Positions 8,101 through 15,476 of a DNA stretch of 25,028 nucleotides are shown piece after piece. The DNA lies in the NCBI GenBank assembly GCA_964606065.1, contig CAZSEX010000030.1:1-25028 (forward strand), written 5' to 3'. The position numbers and the translations under genes were made by a program. Under the pieces are notes generated by a model. It was not told where the DNA came from, made no database searches, and saw only the letters and a program-made list of their open reading frames with translations. Position 1 is the first letter of the stretch. Each line of letters begins with the position of its first letter. The DNA is from JAFGHJ01 sp964606065 (GTDB taxonomy: Bacteria; Hydrothermota; UBA3072).

Positions 8101-9712
8101 TTACCTGAGCGAATAGTTGTTTAAAATAGTTAAAAATGAGCTGAGGCTGTTTTGATAGAACCGCGTGGGGGTGATCGTTTCCCATAGAACCGATAGGTTC
8201 TTTTGCTTCGAGAACCTTAGGCTTTATTATTTTGTTTATGTCTTCCCGTGTGTATCCGTTTGCCTTTAGATATGAAAGGAATTCCTCTTTGGATATCCCG
8301 GGTTCATCATTACCTTTACTATTTATTTTTAATGAATCGAAGTCGAGAAGATGCTCTTTAAGCCATCCGGAATAGGGTTTTGTATTCGACAGAGTTTCCT
8401 TTATTTCTTCGTCTCGAATAATTTTGCGCTTTTCCGTATCCACAAAAAACATTTTGCCCGGCTCTAATCTTCCGGATTCCAAAATATCCTTACCCGGTAT
8501 ATTTAAAACCCCTACTTCGGAAGCCATTACAACCTGATTGTTTTTTGTTATAAGATAGCGCGCGGGACGCAGTCCGTTACGATCCAGTATTGCTCCGATT
8601 CGGATTCCGTCAGTAAAAGATATCGCGGCGGGTCCGTCCCAGGGTTCTGAAATACAGGCGTGGTATTTATAGAAACTTTTTAGTTTTTCGTCCATAAGAT
8701 TATCATTTTCCCATGCCGCCGGAATTAACATAATTATGGAATGGGGGAGGCTTCGCCCCGAAAGAGTCAAAAGTTCGAAGACATTGTCTAATATAGCCGA
8801 GTCGCTTTTAGTTGTATCTATTATCGGTTTTATTTTTTCTATATCTTTTCCGAATAAAGGACTTTTAAGCAGACCTTCTTTTGCCTTCATCCAGTTAATA
8901 TTGCCTCTTAGAGTGTTTATTTCCCCGTTATGAGCGATAAACCGGAAAGGTTGCGACAGGTCCCAGGTTGGAAACGTGTTCGTGCTGTATCTGGAATGCA
9001 CCATAGAGATCGCGCTTTTTATGGATTCATCTTTCAGATCGGTATAAAAATCTTCCACCTGATTTGCTGTTAATTGTCCTTTATATATAAGCGTTCTGCT
9101 CGATAAATTGGTTATATAAAAGTGGAATTTCTGCTCGATGTTTGATGCCTCCACAATTTTTTCCGCTCTTTTTCTTATTACGTAAAGAATGCGTTCGAAG
9201 CTTAAGCTTTCATTTTTTCCTTTAAGCGGAAGTTCGGCATTTCTCTTGATGAAAATTTGTTCTATAAAAGGTTGAGCTTCTTTCGCTTTTGTTCCTATTT
9301 TTGAGTTATCGACGGGGACTTTTCTCCAACCGAGAAGCGATTGCTTTTCTTCTTCGATAATTTTATGAAGAACATCTCTGCAAAAAGAACGTTCATTGAC
9401 GTCCTTCGGGAGGAATACGATGCCCGTTCCGTATTCGCCCGGAGCCGGTAAGTCTATTTTCTCCTTTTCCGTGACTTTAGAAAGGAATTCATGGGGAAGT
9501 TGTATAAGTATGCCGGCACCGTCGCCGGTTTTAGGATCGGCTCCCACTGCTCCGCGATGAGCAAGCCGGTTTAGTATTTTTAAGCCTTTTTTTACAATAT
9601 CATTTGTTTTTACACCGTCTATGTTGCATACGAAACCGACTCCGCATGAATCGTGTTCATTTGCGGGGTTATATAACCCCTGTTTTTTCGGTAAGCCTTT
9701 ATTTTTTAGCAT
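5150..9712 (-). CDS. gltB: Glutamate synthase large subunit
   Basis: A 1520-residue alpha subunit of GOGAT: glutamine plus 2-oxoglutarate give two glutamates. From the ATG at 9712 a 22-residue leader precedes Cys23 (NEHDSCGVGF), the expected glutaminase nucleophile exposed by leader removal. The FMN domain carries GAMSFGSISREAH, GEGGEDPSRF, QGAKPGEGGHLPGYKV and SPPPHHDIYSIEDL. Cysteines in CVMLRHCNLGNCSVG (about residues 1138-1149) fit the [3Fe-4S] cluster. A GXGXG beta-helix domain ends the protein. A GTG at 9745 would add 11 residues, but those codons are repeat sequence, so the ATG is preferred although no clear Shine-Dalgarno precedes either. It follows glnA by 55 bp. Confidence 0.95.
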   Translation of the reverse strand: MLKNKGLPKKQGLYNPANEHDSCGVGFVCNIDGVKTNDIVKKGLKILNRLAHRGAVGADPKTGDGAGILIQLPHEFLSKVTEKEKIDLPAPGEYGTGIVFLPKDVNERSFCRDVLHKIIEEEKQSLLGWRKVPVDNSKIGTKAKEAQPFIEQIFIKRNAELPLKGKNESLSFERILYVIRKRAEKIVEASNIEQKFHFYITNLSSRTLIYKGQLTANQVEDFYTDLKDESIKSAISMVHSRYSTNTFPTWDLSQPFRFIAHNGEINTLRGNINWMKAKEGLLKSPLFGKDIEKIKPIIDTTKSDSAILDNVFELLTLSGRSLPHSIIMLIPAAWENDNLMDEKLKSFYKYHACISEPWDGPAAISFTDGIRIGAILDRNGLRPARYLITKNNQVVMASEVGVLNIPGKDILESGRLEPGKMFFVDTEKRKIIRDEEIKETLSNTKPYSGWLKEHLLDFDSLKINSKGNDEPGISKEEFLSYLKANGYTREDINKIIKPKVLEAKEPIGSMGNDHPHAVLSKQPQLIFNYFKQLFAQVTNPPIDSIREKIVMSTLSFLGPKNNILEETPEHAHKLELKEPILTNKDLLKLKNIDVNGFRTKTISLLFNPKSERNFIKALDRIIKEAKEAAEDGYSFILLSDRGINKENAGIPSLLATGAVHHALIKSELRTQINILLECADAKEVQNFALLLGYGADCINPYLAFEVIKNLCERGEIEIDADTAIINYKKAINKGILKILSKMGISTLQSYRGAQIFEALGLGKEVIDKCFAGTTSRIGGVDLLTLGKEIILRHKEAFTDTTVKGKPLPSGGLYQWKRDGEYHLWNPQSIAYLQDSTRKGDYEEYKKFSEIINNQSDHPTTLRSLLRFTTERKPIPVKEVEKASEIVKRFAIGAMSFGSISREAHETIAMAMNKLGGMSNTGEGGEDPSRFKRLSNGASFSSKVKQVASGRFGVTTNYLVNSDEIQIKMAQGAKPGEGGHLPGYKVSEIIAKTRHTTPGVTLISPPPHHDIYSIEDLNQLIFDLRNVNPKARISVKLVSEVGVGTVAAGVAKGHADMILISGGDGGTGAAPLSSIHHTGLPWELGLSETHQTLVLNNLRSRVRVQTDGQIRTGRDIAIAAILGAEEYGFATAALIVLGCVMLRHCNLGNCSVGIATQNELLRQRFNGKVEYLVNYFKFVAEELREIMAHLGIRKIDDMIGKTELLEVNEEILDWKSKDIDFQNILFKPAVQDDTPIIYSKPERHDLDDIMDLKLIELAKNAILKEEKVQNNITIKNTDRTVGSRLSGEVCYVYGEKGLNDDTIHFKFNGVAGQSFGAFLAKGITFELEGMSNDYVGKGIFGGKIIIYPDKQTAYKSKENIIIGNTSFYGATKGEAYIRGIAGERFCIRNSGLLAVAEGVGDHGCEYMTGGRVVIIGKTGRNFAAGMSGGIAYVYDIDGDFKSKCNLEMVKLKEINEHDENIIKSLLTNHYEYTESERAKEILSEFKNKKKNFIKVIPSEYEHILKTERKENLKEWVKSIVE

Positions 9713-9730
9713 TTTTTTATGCCATTTTTT

Positions 9731-9765
9731 AACCCACCAACGCACTAACAGACTAACTCACCAAC
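9731..9765. repeat. Octamer array inside the glnA-gltB junction
   Basis: On the plus strand AAC ends units at 9731-9733, 9741, 9749, 9757 and 9765, with CCACCAAC, GCACTAAC, AGACTAAC and TCACCAAC as the four 8-bp units. It fills most of the 55-bp gap between the glnA stop and the gltB ATG. Confidence 0.75.
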
Positions 9766-9767
9766 TA

Positions 9768-11099
9768 TTATAATGTCGGCAGATATTTATTAATTTCGTA
9801 TTCCGGAACCTGTATGCGGTAATCGTCCCATTCTTTCTTTTTGAGTTCGATAAATCGCGGGAAAATATGGTCTCCCAGGATTTTGCGTACCAGCAGGCTG
9901 TTTTCCGTAATTGAAATTGCCTGTCCCAGACTATCCGGTAGCGTTTCTATGCCCAGTTCTTTGCGTTCGATCGGGCTCAGGTGATAAAGGTTTTTTTCCA
10001 TGGGCGTGGGCGTTTTATATTTCTTTTCGATGCCTTCCAGACCCGCGTGAAGCATAGCCGCAAAGGTCAAATACGGGTTGCAGGCGGGGTCTGCTGCCCG
10101 GAACTCACATCGGGTCGCTTTTTCCTGTCCGGGTTGATACATCGGCACACGTATTAAAGCGCTTCTGTTTCGCTGGCTCCATGCTATATAAACGGGCGCT
10201 TCATAACCGGGCACCAGGCGTTTATAAGAATTTGTGGTCTGAGCGAATATCGAGCAGATTTCTTTGGAGTGTTTCAAGAGACCCGCGATGTATGAATGAC
10301 TAATATCTGAGAGATTATCTTTTGCATTTTTATCGAAGAAAGCGTTTTTGTCTCCCTTGAATAAGGACTGGTGTGTGTGCATTCCGGATCCGTTTTCTCC
10401 GAAAATTGGTTTGGGCATAAATGTCGCGTAGACTCCGAATTTAGTCGCAATTTCCTTGACTACTATACGGTATGTTATAACATCGTCAGCCATTTTTAAG
10501 GCATCGGCGTAACGCATATCTACTTCGTGCTGGGAAGGCGCCACTTCGTGATGTGAATATTCTACATGTATTCCCATTTCCTGCAGGGCAAATACTGTTT
10601 CTCGCCGCAGGTCACTCGCGACATCCAGAGTAGTAAGATCGAAGTATCCGCCTTTGTCGAGTAACTCTGTACCTTTGTCGTCCTTGAAATAGAAAAATTC
10701 CAGTTCCGGACCGATGTAAAAGTGGTCGAAACCCATATTTTCCGCTCGTTTTAGAGCCCTTTTTAGCACATATCGCGGGTCTCCTTCATAAGGTTCTCTA
10801 TCCGGCGTCAATATATCGCAAATCATTCGAGCGACTTTTTTCTCATTAGGACGCCATGGTAATATACAGAAAGTATTGGGATCGGGCATCGCTATCATGT
10901 CGGATTCTTCTATATCCTGATAGCCGGTAATCGAAGAGCCATCGAATCCCATACCGTTTGTAATAGCGTTTTCGAGTTCGTCTACCGTTATGGCGAAGCT
11001 TTTAACCTGTCCCAAAATATCGGTAAACCAGAAACGAATAAATTTTACATCTTCTTCTTTTACAATTTTCAATATATCTTTTTTTGTTTTTTTAGACAT
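9768..11099 (-). CDS. glnA: Glutamine synthetase, type I (GSI-alpha-like)
   Basis: ATP-dependent amidation of glutamate to glutamine in the cytoplasm, as a dodecamer. 443 residues from the ATG at 11099, which has AAGGAG six bases upstream. An in-frame ATG at 11132 lies inside a repeat and is rejected. The motifs are GMGFDGSSITGYQDIEESDM, GPELEFFYF, HHEVAPSQHEVDMRY, GSGMHTHQSL and the NRSALIRVP/EFRAADPACNPYL region. The segment around NLYHLSPIERKELGI has the spacing of the shorter GSI-alpha enzymes and lacks the GSI-beta insertion. Regulation by GlnE adenylylation is therefore unlikely, and feedback inhibition is the more likely mode. It lies between the PII gene and gltB. Confidence 0.95.
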   Translation of the reverse strand: MSKKTKKDILKIVKEEDVKFIRFWFTDILGQVKSFAITVDELENAITNGMGFDGSSITGYQDIEESDMIAMPDPNTFCILPWRPNEKKVARMICDILTPDREPYEGDPRYVLKRALKRAENMGFDHFYIGPELEFFYFKDDKGTELLDKGGYFDLTTLDVASDLRRETVFALQEMGIHVEYSHHEVAPSQHEVDMRYADALKMADDVITYRIVVKEIATKFGVYATFMPKPIFGENGSGMHTHQSLFKGDKNAFFDKNAKDNLSDISHSYIAGLLKHSKEICSIFAQTTNSYKRLVPGYEAPVYIAWSQRNRSALIRVPMYQPGQEKATRCEFRAADPACNPYLTFAAMLHAGLEGIEKKYKTPTPMEKNLYHLSPIERKELGIETLPDSLGQAISITENSLLVRKILGDHIFPRFIELKKKEWDDYRIQVPEYEINKYLPTL

Positions 11100-11129
11100 C
11101 TTTTGCTCCTTATTTTTTACATTTATTGC

Positions 11130-11184
11130 CACGAAGGCACTAAGGCGCTAAGCTTGGACGTTTGTTTCTTTGTGTCTTCGTGTT
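11130..11184. repeat. Inverted octamer arrays in the PII-glnA gap
   Basis: The left arm has CACGAAGG (11130), CACTAAGG (11138) and CGCTAAGC (11146). The right arm has TTTGTTTC (11161), TTTGTGTC (11169) and TTCGTGTT (11177). Both step by 8 bp and are roughly inverse complements, so the element can fold on itself. It lies within the operon, in the 89 bp between the PII gene and glnA. Confidence 0.7.
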
Positions 11185-11188
11185 TGAG

Positions 11189-11530
11189 TTATCCGATTGC
11201 TTCATTGCCGCGCTCGCCGGTTCGGATTCGTACGCAATCCGATAGGTCGAGAACAAATATTTTTCCGTCGCCGATCTGTCCGGTTTGAGCTCCCTTAATT
11301 ATAGCGTCTATTGTAGGCTCTACAAACTCGTCATTTACCGCTATTTCTAATCGTAGTTTTTTAAGCAGATTAACTTCGTGTATAACTCCTCGATAGGCTT
11401 CCGTGTAACCTTTTTGCTGACCGCTGCCCAAGGCGTTCGTAACCGTCATTTTATAAACTTCCGCATCATACAGAGCTTTTTTTACATCGGGCAATTTATG
11501 CGGTTGAATTAGAGCTACTATAAGTTTCAT
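11189..11530 (-). CDS. glnK: PII nitrogen regulatory protein without Tyr51
   Basis: A 113-residue PII trimer subunit that senses ATP/ADP and 2-oxoglutarate and normally gates AmtB. The fold is clear: MKLIVALIQPHKLPDVKKAL, T-loop GSGQQKGYTEAYRGV (35-49), TGQIGDGKIFVLDL and the RIRTGE nucleotide-binding end. Compared with E. coli GlnB numbering, Gln39 and Tyr46 are kept, but position 51 is His, so the classical uridylylation tyrosine is missing. GGAGGT precedes the ATG, 15 bp after amtB, the usual amtB-glnK pairing. Which paralogue symbol (glnB or glnK) applies is a matter of context. Regulation is probably by ligand binding alone. Confidence 0.93.
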   Translation of the reverse strand: MKLIVALIQPHKLPDVKKALYDAEVYKMTVTNALGSGQQKGYTEAYRGVIHEVNLLKKLRLEIAVNDEFVEPTIDAIIKGAQTGQIGDGKIFVLDLSDCVRIRTGERGNEAIG

Positions 11531-11545
11531 TTAAACCTCCGTTAT

Positions 11546-12808
11546 CTATTCGGTTGTAAATATCTGGAAGCCTCCGTAAGCCTCCATACCATGTTCGCCG
11601 ATGTCCAGACCCTTTAATTCCTCATCGCGGGAAACTCTTAGTCCAATAGTAACATTTATCAGTTTAAAAACAATACTCATCCCTATGATTATAAAAATTA
11701 TTACTGATAAAGCGCCTAACATTTGGATTCCGAGTTGTTTAAAACCGCCGCCATAGAAAAGTCCGTTCTGGGCAAGACCCAGGCTTTCTTTGCCGAAAAA
11801 TCCGATAGCAATTGTTCCCCAGAAGCCATTCATGCCGTGAACGGGAACCGCTCCTACGGGATCGTCTATTTGTAGTTTGTCAAGCAAAATTACACCATAA
11901 ACAACAATTACACCACCTATTGCTCCTATTGTTATTGCCGCCCATGGTTCGACAAAAGCGCAGGGAGCCGTTATGGCAACCAAACCCGCAAGAGCTCCAT
12001 TCATAGCCATAGAAAGATCGGGTTTCCCGACTGTTTTCCAGACCGTTATCATAGCAGATATTCCGCCGGCGGCAGCAGCGAGATTTGTGTTAATCGCCAC
12101 AAGCGCGATTAAGCTGCCGTCACCTACATGGAGGCTGGACCCCGGGTTAAAGCCGAACCAGCCGAACCAGAGAATAAAAACTCCCAGTGATGCAAGAGGA
12201 ATCGAGTGCCCGGCTATGGCATTCGGCTTTCCGTCGGGTTTATATTTGCCTATGCGGGGTTTTAGCATTATTGTGCCAACCAGCGCAGCTGTGCCTCCCA
12301 CGGTATGAACGACTGTCGAGCCAGCAAAATCGGCGAAATTTAGAGCAGACAGCCAGCCGCCGCCCCATATCCAGTGACCTACTATTGGGTATATAAGAGC
12401 TGAAATTGCGAATGAATATATCAGATAAGCCTGAAATTTCATTCTTTCAGCCATACCGCCCGCGACAATTGTCGCCGCGGCTCCGCAGAATGCCGCCTGG
12501 AATAGCCAGAAAGCATAGAGGGGAATATCGGCGCCCGATTGAGCTCCCGATAAGAACCAGCCTTTCAAACCCATAAAAGCATTCCCGTCACCGAACATTA
12601 TCGCGTATCCGAACATAAAGAACCCTATAGAAGCCATGCAGAAATCCAGAAAGTTCTTTGTTAATATGTTGCAGGTGTTTTTTGCGCGAATAAAACCGGC
12701 TTCGACCATTCCGAAACCAGCCTGCATAAAAAATACCAGAAAAGCGGCCAAAAGCACCCATAGAGTATCCAATCCTACTGTAATTATCTGTATAGATTCT
12801 TGAGTCAT
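11546..12808 (-). CDS. amtB: Ammonium transporter
   Basis: A 420-residue Amt/Rh channel of the inner membrane with about 11 hydrophobic segments. The pore twin histidines are His168 (GSTVVHTVGGTAAL) and His324 (VPVHGMNGFWG). AFWLFQAAFCGAAATIVAGGMAER and GFNPGSSL are further family hallmarks. The short C-terminal tail GLDIGEHGMEAYGGF is the cytoplasmic segment that contacts PII. It imports ammonium for the GS/GOGAT enzymes encoded downstream. AAGGAG lies upstream of the ATG, 15 bp after the asparagine synthetase gene. The first helix shows no separate cleavable signal peptide. Confidence 0.96.
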   Translation of the reverse strand: MTQESIQIITVGLDTLWVLLAAFLVFFMQAGFGMVEAGFIRAKNTCNILTKNFLDFCMASIGFFMFGYAIMFGDGNAFMGLKGWFLSGAQSGADIPLYAFWLFQAAFCGAAATIVAGGMAERMKFQAYLIYSFAISALIYPIVGHWIWGGGWLSALNFADFAGSTVVHTVGGTAALVGTIMLKPRIGKYKPDGKPNAIAGHSIPLASLGVFILWFGWFGFNPGSSLHVGDGSLIALVAINTNLAAAAGGISAMITVWKTVGKPDLSMAMNGALAGLVAITAPCAFVEPWAAITIGAIGGVIVVYGVILLDKLQIDDPVGAVPVHGMNGFWGTIAIGFFGKESLGLAQNGLFYGGGFKQLGIQMLGALSVIIFIIIGMSIVFKLINVTIGLRVSRDEELKGLDIGEHGMEAYGGFQIFTTE

Positions 12809-12823
12809 TTTTAACTCCTTATT

Positions 12824-13780
12824 TTATAAACTCAATTCACCCGGAATCTTTGGGAATAGAGTCGCGTTTTTTACTTGTTTAAGTCCGCATATATAACGCG
12901 TAATTCTTTCTATTCCTATTCCGAATCCTCCGGAAGGGGGAAGACCTAATTTAGCAAGTTTAAGATATAATTTATAGTCTTTCGGATCAAGATTCTGGCG
13001 GATTATTCTTTCTTTTATCTTTTTATACTCGTTTTCACGCATGCCGCCGGAAAGACCTTCTCCGAAACTTTCAGGATATATTACATCCATATCGAGTAGT
13101 ATCCCGGGTCTTTTAGGGTCTTCCTTGTCGTAAAATTCTCTCTTCCAATCGGGAATATCTATAAGCCAGAAAGGACCTTCCATTTCTTCAGAGAGAATGA
13201 TTTCGAAATCTTTACCATGTTCTTCCATTGCTTTCATAAACGCTACTCTTTTGAATGGTGTGCTTGGTATTTTTAAATCACGACCAAAGAATTCAAGCTG
13301 TTTTTTGCAATGTTTTTTAACTTCCTTAAAGACGTGGATAAAAATTTCCTCCCCTAATTTAAGCAAATCGTCTCTGCTCGCGTTTCTTATTTCCAGGTCG
13401 AGCTGTGTAAATTCAAACAGATGTCGACCGGACTGCGCTGTTTCTTTCACTTCAAGCCGCAGGTTGGGGGAGAAACAGAAAAACTTATCTATTCCGCTTA
13501 CGGCAATCATTTTATGTAGAATCATGCTTTTTGTGGTGGTATAGGTTTCTCCGTAGTACTCGAACTCGGTCGAAAAAACATCGTGACAGAGAGGATCCGT
13601 TTCCGGCGAAACCATAACAGCCGAGATTTCAAGGAAGCCATTATTGAAGAGGTAATTTGCCATAGCATTCCTGACTTTAGTTTTTACAACAAGCATCTCC
13701 CTGATCGCGGGATCCCGGAACCTCTCATAGTATTTCTGTGCCAGCATCGCCTCTCTAACTTCTTCTTTTTCTTCTACCAC
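12824..13780 (-). CDS. AsnRS-like asparagine synthetase (AsnA, archaeal type)
   Basis: A 318-residue class II aminoacyl-tRNA-synthetase catalytic core without the N-terminal anticodon-binding OB domain. Motif 2 is RLEVKETAQSGRHLFEF (108-124) and motif 3 is GGFGIGIERI (284-293), both of the AspRS/AsnRS group. This architecture matches the archaeal AS-AR proteins, which make asparagine from aspartate, ATP and ammonia. Its position as first gene of an ammonium-assimilation operon supports that role over tRNA charging. The start is GTG at 13780 with AGGAGG five bases upstream. A leading charged segment (about residues 1-20) is unlike the compact archaeal form. The product identity is likely; the reaction is inferred. 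Confidence 0.8.
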   Translation of the reverse strand: MVEEKEEVREAMLAQKYYERFRDPAIREMLVVKTKVRNAMANYLFNNGFLEISAVMVSPETDPLCHDVFSTEFEYYGETYTTTKSMILHKMIAVSGIDKFFCFSPNLRLEVKETAQSGRHLFEFTQLDLEIRNASRDDLLKLGEEIFIHVFKEVKKHCKKQLEFFGRDLKIPSTPFKRVAFMKAMEEHGKDFEIILSEEMEGPFWLIDIPDWKREFYDKEDPKRPGILLDMDVIYPESFGEGLSGGMRENEYKKIKERIIRQNLDPKDYKLYLKLAKLGLPPSGGFGIGIERITRYICGLKQVKNATLFPKIPGELSL

Positions 13781-13812
13781 AATAGCCTCCTTTTATGGTT
13801 TGTGAATTATTA

Positions 13813-13848
13813 TTCGTTAATATTGAATATTTATTCAAAATTAACGAA
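13813..13848. promoter_or_regulatory. Near-perfect 36-bp operator-like palindrome
   Basis: Two 17-base arms (13813-13829 and 13832-13848) pair at 16 of 17 positions around a central TT. The arms begin TTCGTTAA and end TTAACGAA. The centre, TGAATATTTATTCA at 13824-13837, fits the ArgR ARG-box core TGNATWWWWATNCA. It starts 3 bp downstream of the operon's -10, covering the expected transcription start. A bound repressor would block initiation; a hairpin in the leader RNA is the alternative. Confidence 0.65.
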
Positions 13849-13851
13849 AAG

Positions 13852-13879
13852 AATATATTTAATATTTCTCTATTGTCAA
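13852..13879 (-). promoter_or_regulatory. Promoter of the nitrogen-assimilation operon
   Basis: On the minus strand TTGACA (13879-13874) and TATATT (13857-13852) are separated by 16 nt, about 70 bp upstream of the first start codon. No sigma54-type GG-N10-GC element was noticed here. Confidence 0.75.
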
Positions 13880-13993
13880 GGGGTTAATTTGGATTTATGT
13901 TGTTGAAGGATTAAATCAGGTTATTTGCAATAAAATTCGTTTTATTGATTGGTTTTTAAATCGTATTGTAGCGTTTTATTATTGTGGGTGCTT

Positions 13994-15397
13994 TTATCGT
14001 TTCTCTGCTGTTAGTAGGCTTACTGCGATAACGGCAATTGTAGCCAGAACGAAAGAGGCTAACCTTACGGTTATGAAATTGTCTAAGGTTTTAACGTTTG
14101 CCCATATGACAGTACTCAAGGCGCCGGTTAGCATTCCTGCGGTGACCCCGTATTTTGTGGTTTTCTTCCATTTCAAGGATAGGAGCAGCGCCGGTCCGAA
14201 GGAGGCGCCCAATCCGCTCCAGGCGTAAGAAACCATCGTGTATATAAGGGTTTGAGATTTGATGGCAAGAATAAAAGCCGATGCCCCAACAAATAAGGTT
14301 ATTATTCTTGAAGCCATAAGTTGGGTCTTTTCTGATATCTTTCTTCGAAATATGTTGTGGTAAACGTCTTCGGATAAAGCCGAGGACGCGACAAGGAGTT
14401 GTGAATCGGCTGTTGACATCATTGCGGCTATCGCTCCTGAAATTAAAATACCGGCGAGCCACAGAGGTAGTAGGGAAGTAGCCAGGTGTGGCATGAGAAA
14501 TTCTGAGTCGATTAAAGTTCCTGAGTCTACTAATCCTTTACCGACTACTCCTATAAAAAACGCTCCGAAGAAGGCGGGTATGCTCCATGCGATAGCGATA
14601 TTTCTGCTGATTCTTACTCTTTCGGGGTCTTTAATCGCCATAAATCTGACGATTGTATGAGGTTGACCGAAATATCCGAGTCCCCAGCTTAAACCGCCTA
14701 TTACGCCTGCTATAGCCGGCCAACCGTTCAGGTTTCCCCATAAAGAAGAAAGGGCAAACTCGATATTATGTCCTCCGTTTAATAATGCAATGAAACCGAC
14801 AATCGGGAGACCCACGAGAGTTACTATCATTAGTATCGCCTGAAGGAAGTCTGTCCAGGCTACAGCTAAAAATCCTCCCATTAGAGTATAAAATAAAATA
14901 ACTATAGCACCTATAATTATTCCATTTAGATGAGGTATTCCTAAAGTTGTATGCAGGGTTTTACCCGCGCCGTTGAATTGCGCGGAAACATACAGGGAGT
15001 AAAAAAATATGATTATGAATGTAGCGATAATTTCATTTATTTTATTTTCGTGTCCGAAATTCTTCGAGAAAAATCCCGGGAGTGTTATCGCGTTCAGTTC
15101 TTCGGTTTTTGACCTGAGCTCCCTGGCTATTATGAACCAGGCTGCTATTATTCCGCAAATGCAGCCTACGGCGGTCCAGAGTTCTATTAAACCGGCGGTA
15201 AAAACCATGGCGGGTACCCCGAGAAGAAGCCAGGATGATTCGCCGGAAGCTCTTTCCGAGAAAGCCGCTACCACCGGGTTTAATCTTCTTCCCGCTATAA
15301 TAAAATCTTCCTGAGTTTTTGTTAAGCGATAAGTCCAGATTCCTATACCTAAGATAATAGCAAGATAAATAAAAAAACCTATTAAAACCGGATCCAT
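13994..15397 (-). CDS. putP: Sodium/proline symporter
   Basis: A 467-residue solute:sodium symporter with 12-13 hydrophobic segments. It resembles PutP closely: SERASGESSWLLLG near the N-terminus, GGLSWGLGYFGQPHTIVRFM in the middle, then MMSTADSQLLVASSALSEDVY and SYAWSGLGASFGPALL. The ST pair in MMSTADSQ matches the Na+-site hydroxyls of PutP. It would import proline with Na+ across the inner membrane. It has its own promoter and a GGGGGG ribosome site before the ATG, and is separated from the nitrogen operon by about 210 bp. Proline as substrate is the best guess; related SSS members carry other solutes. Confidence 0.88.
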   Translation of the reverse strand: MDPVLIGFFIYLAIILGIGIWTYRLTKTQEDFIIAGRRLNPVVAAFSERASGESSWLLLGVPAMVFTAGLIELWTAVGCICGIIAAWFIIARELRSKTEELNAITLPGFFSKNFGHENKINEIIATFIIIFFYSLYVSAQFNGAGKTLHTTLGIPHLNGIIIGAIVILFYTLMGGFLAVAWTDFLQAILMIVTLVGLPIVGFIALLNGGHNIEFALSSLWGNLNGWPAIAGVIGGLSWGLGYFGQPHTIVRFMAIKDPERVRISRNIAIAWSIPAFFGAFFIGVVGKGLVDSGTLIDSEFLMPHLATSLLPLWLAGILISGAIAAMMSTADSQLLVASSALSEDVYHNIFRRKISEKTQLMASRIITLFVGASAFILAIKSQTLIYTMVSYAWSGLGASFGPALLLSLKWKKTTKYGVTAGMLTGALSTVIWANVKTLDNFITVRLASFVLATIAVIAVSLLTAEKR

Positions 15398-15418
15398 TTT
15401 CCCCCCTGATTTTTTTAA

Positions 15419-15446
15419 ATATTAATTTTTAACGGATACGTGTCAA
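15419..15446 (-). promoter_or_regulatory. Promoter of putP
   Basis: Minus-strand TTGACA (15446-15441), a 16-nt spacer and TAATAT (15424-15419), about 20 bp from the start codon. The untranslated leader would be very short. Confidence 0.65.
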
Positions 15447-15476
15447 GCCCTTTTCGACCAAAAACAAAAACTAATT

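Noticed and set aside
9713..9745. GTG start adding 11 residues to GltB
   Set aside because: The extra codons lie at or beside an octamer array; the ATG at 9712 gives a normal leader before the nucleophile cysteine.
11100..11132. Upstream ATG adding 11 residues to GlnA
   Set aside because: It lies in an octamer array, while the ATG at 11099 has a textbook AAGGAG.
14091..14462. 123-codon minus-strand reading frame within putP
   Set aside because: It is an alternative frame of the same strand inside a well-conserved transporter. The composition is arginine-rich and low in meaning.
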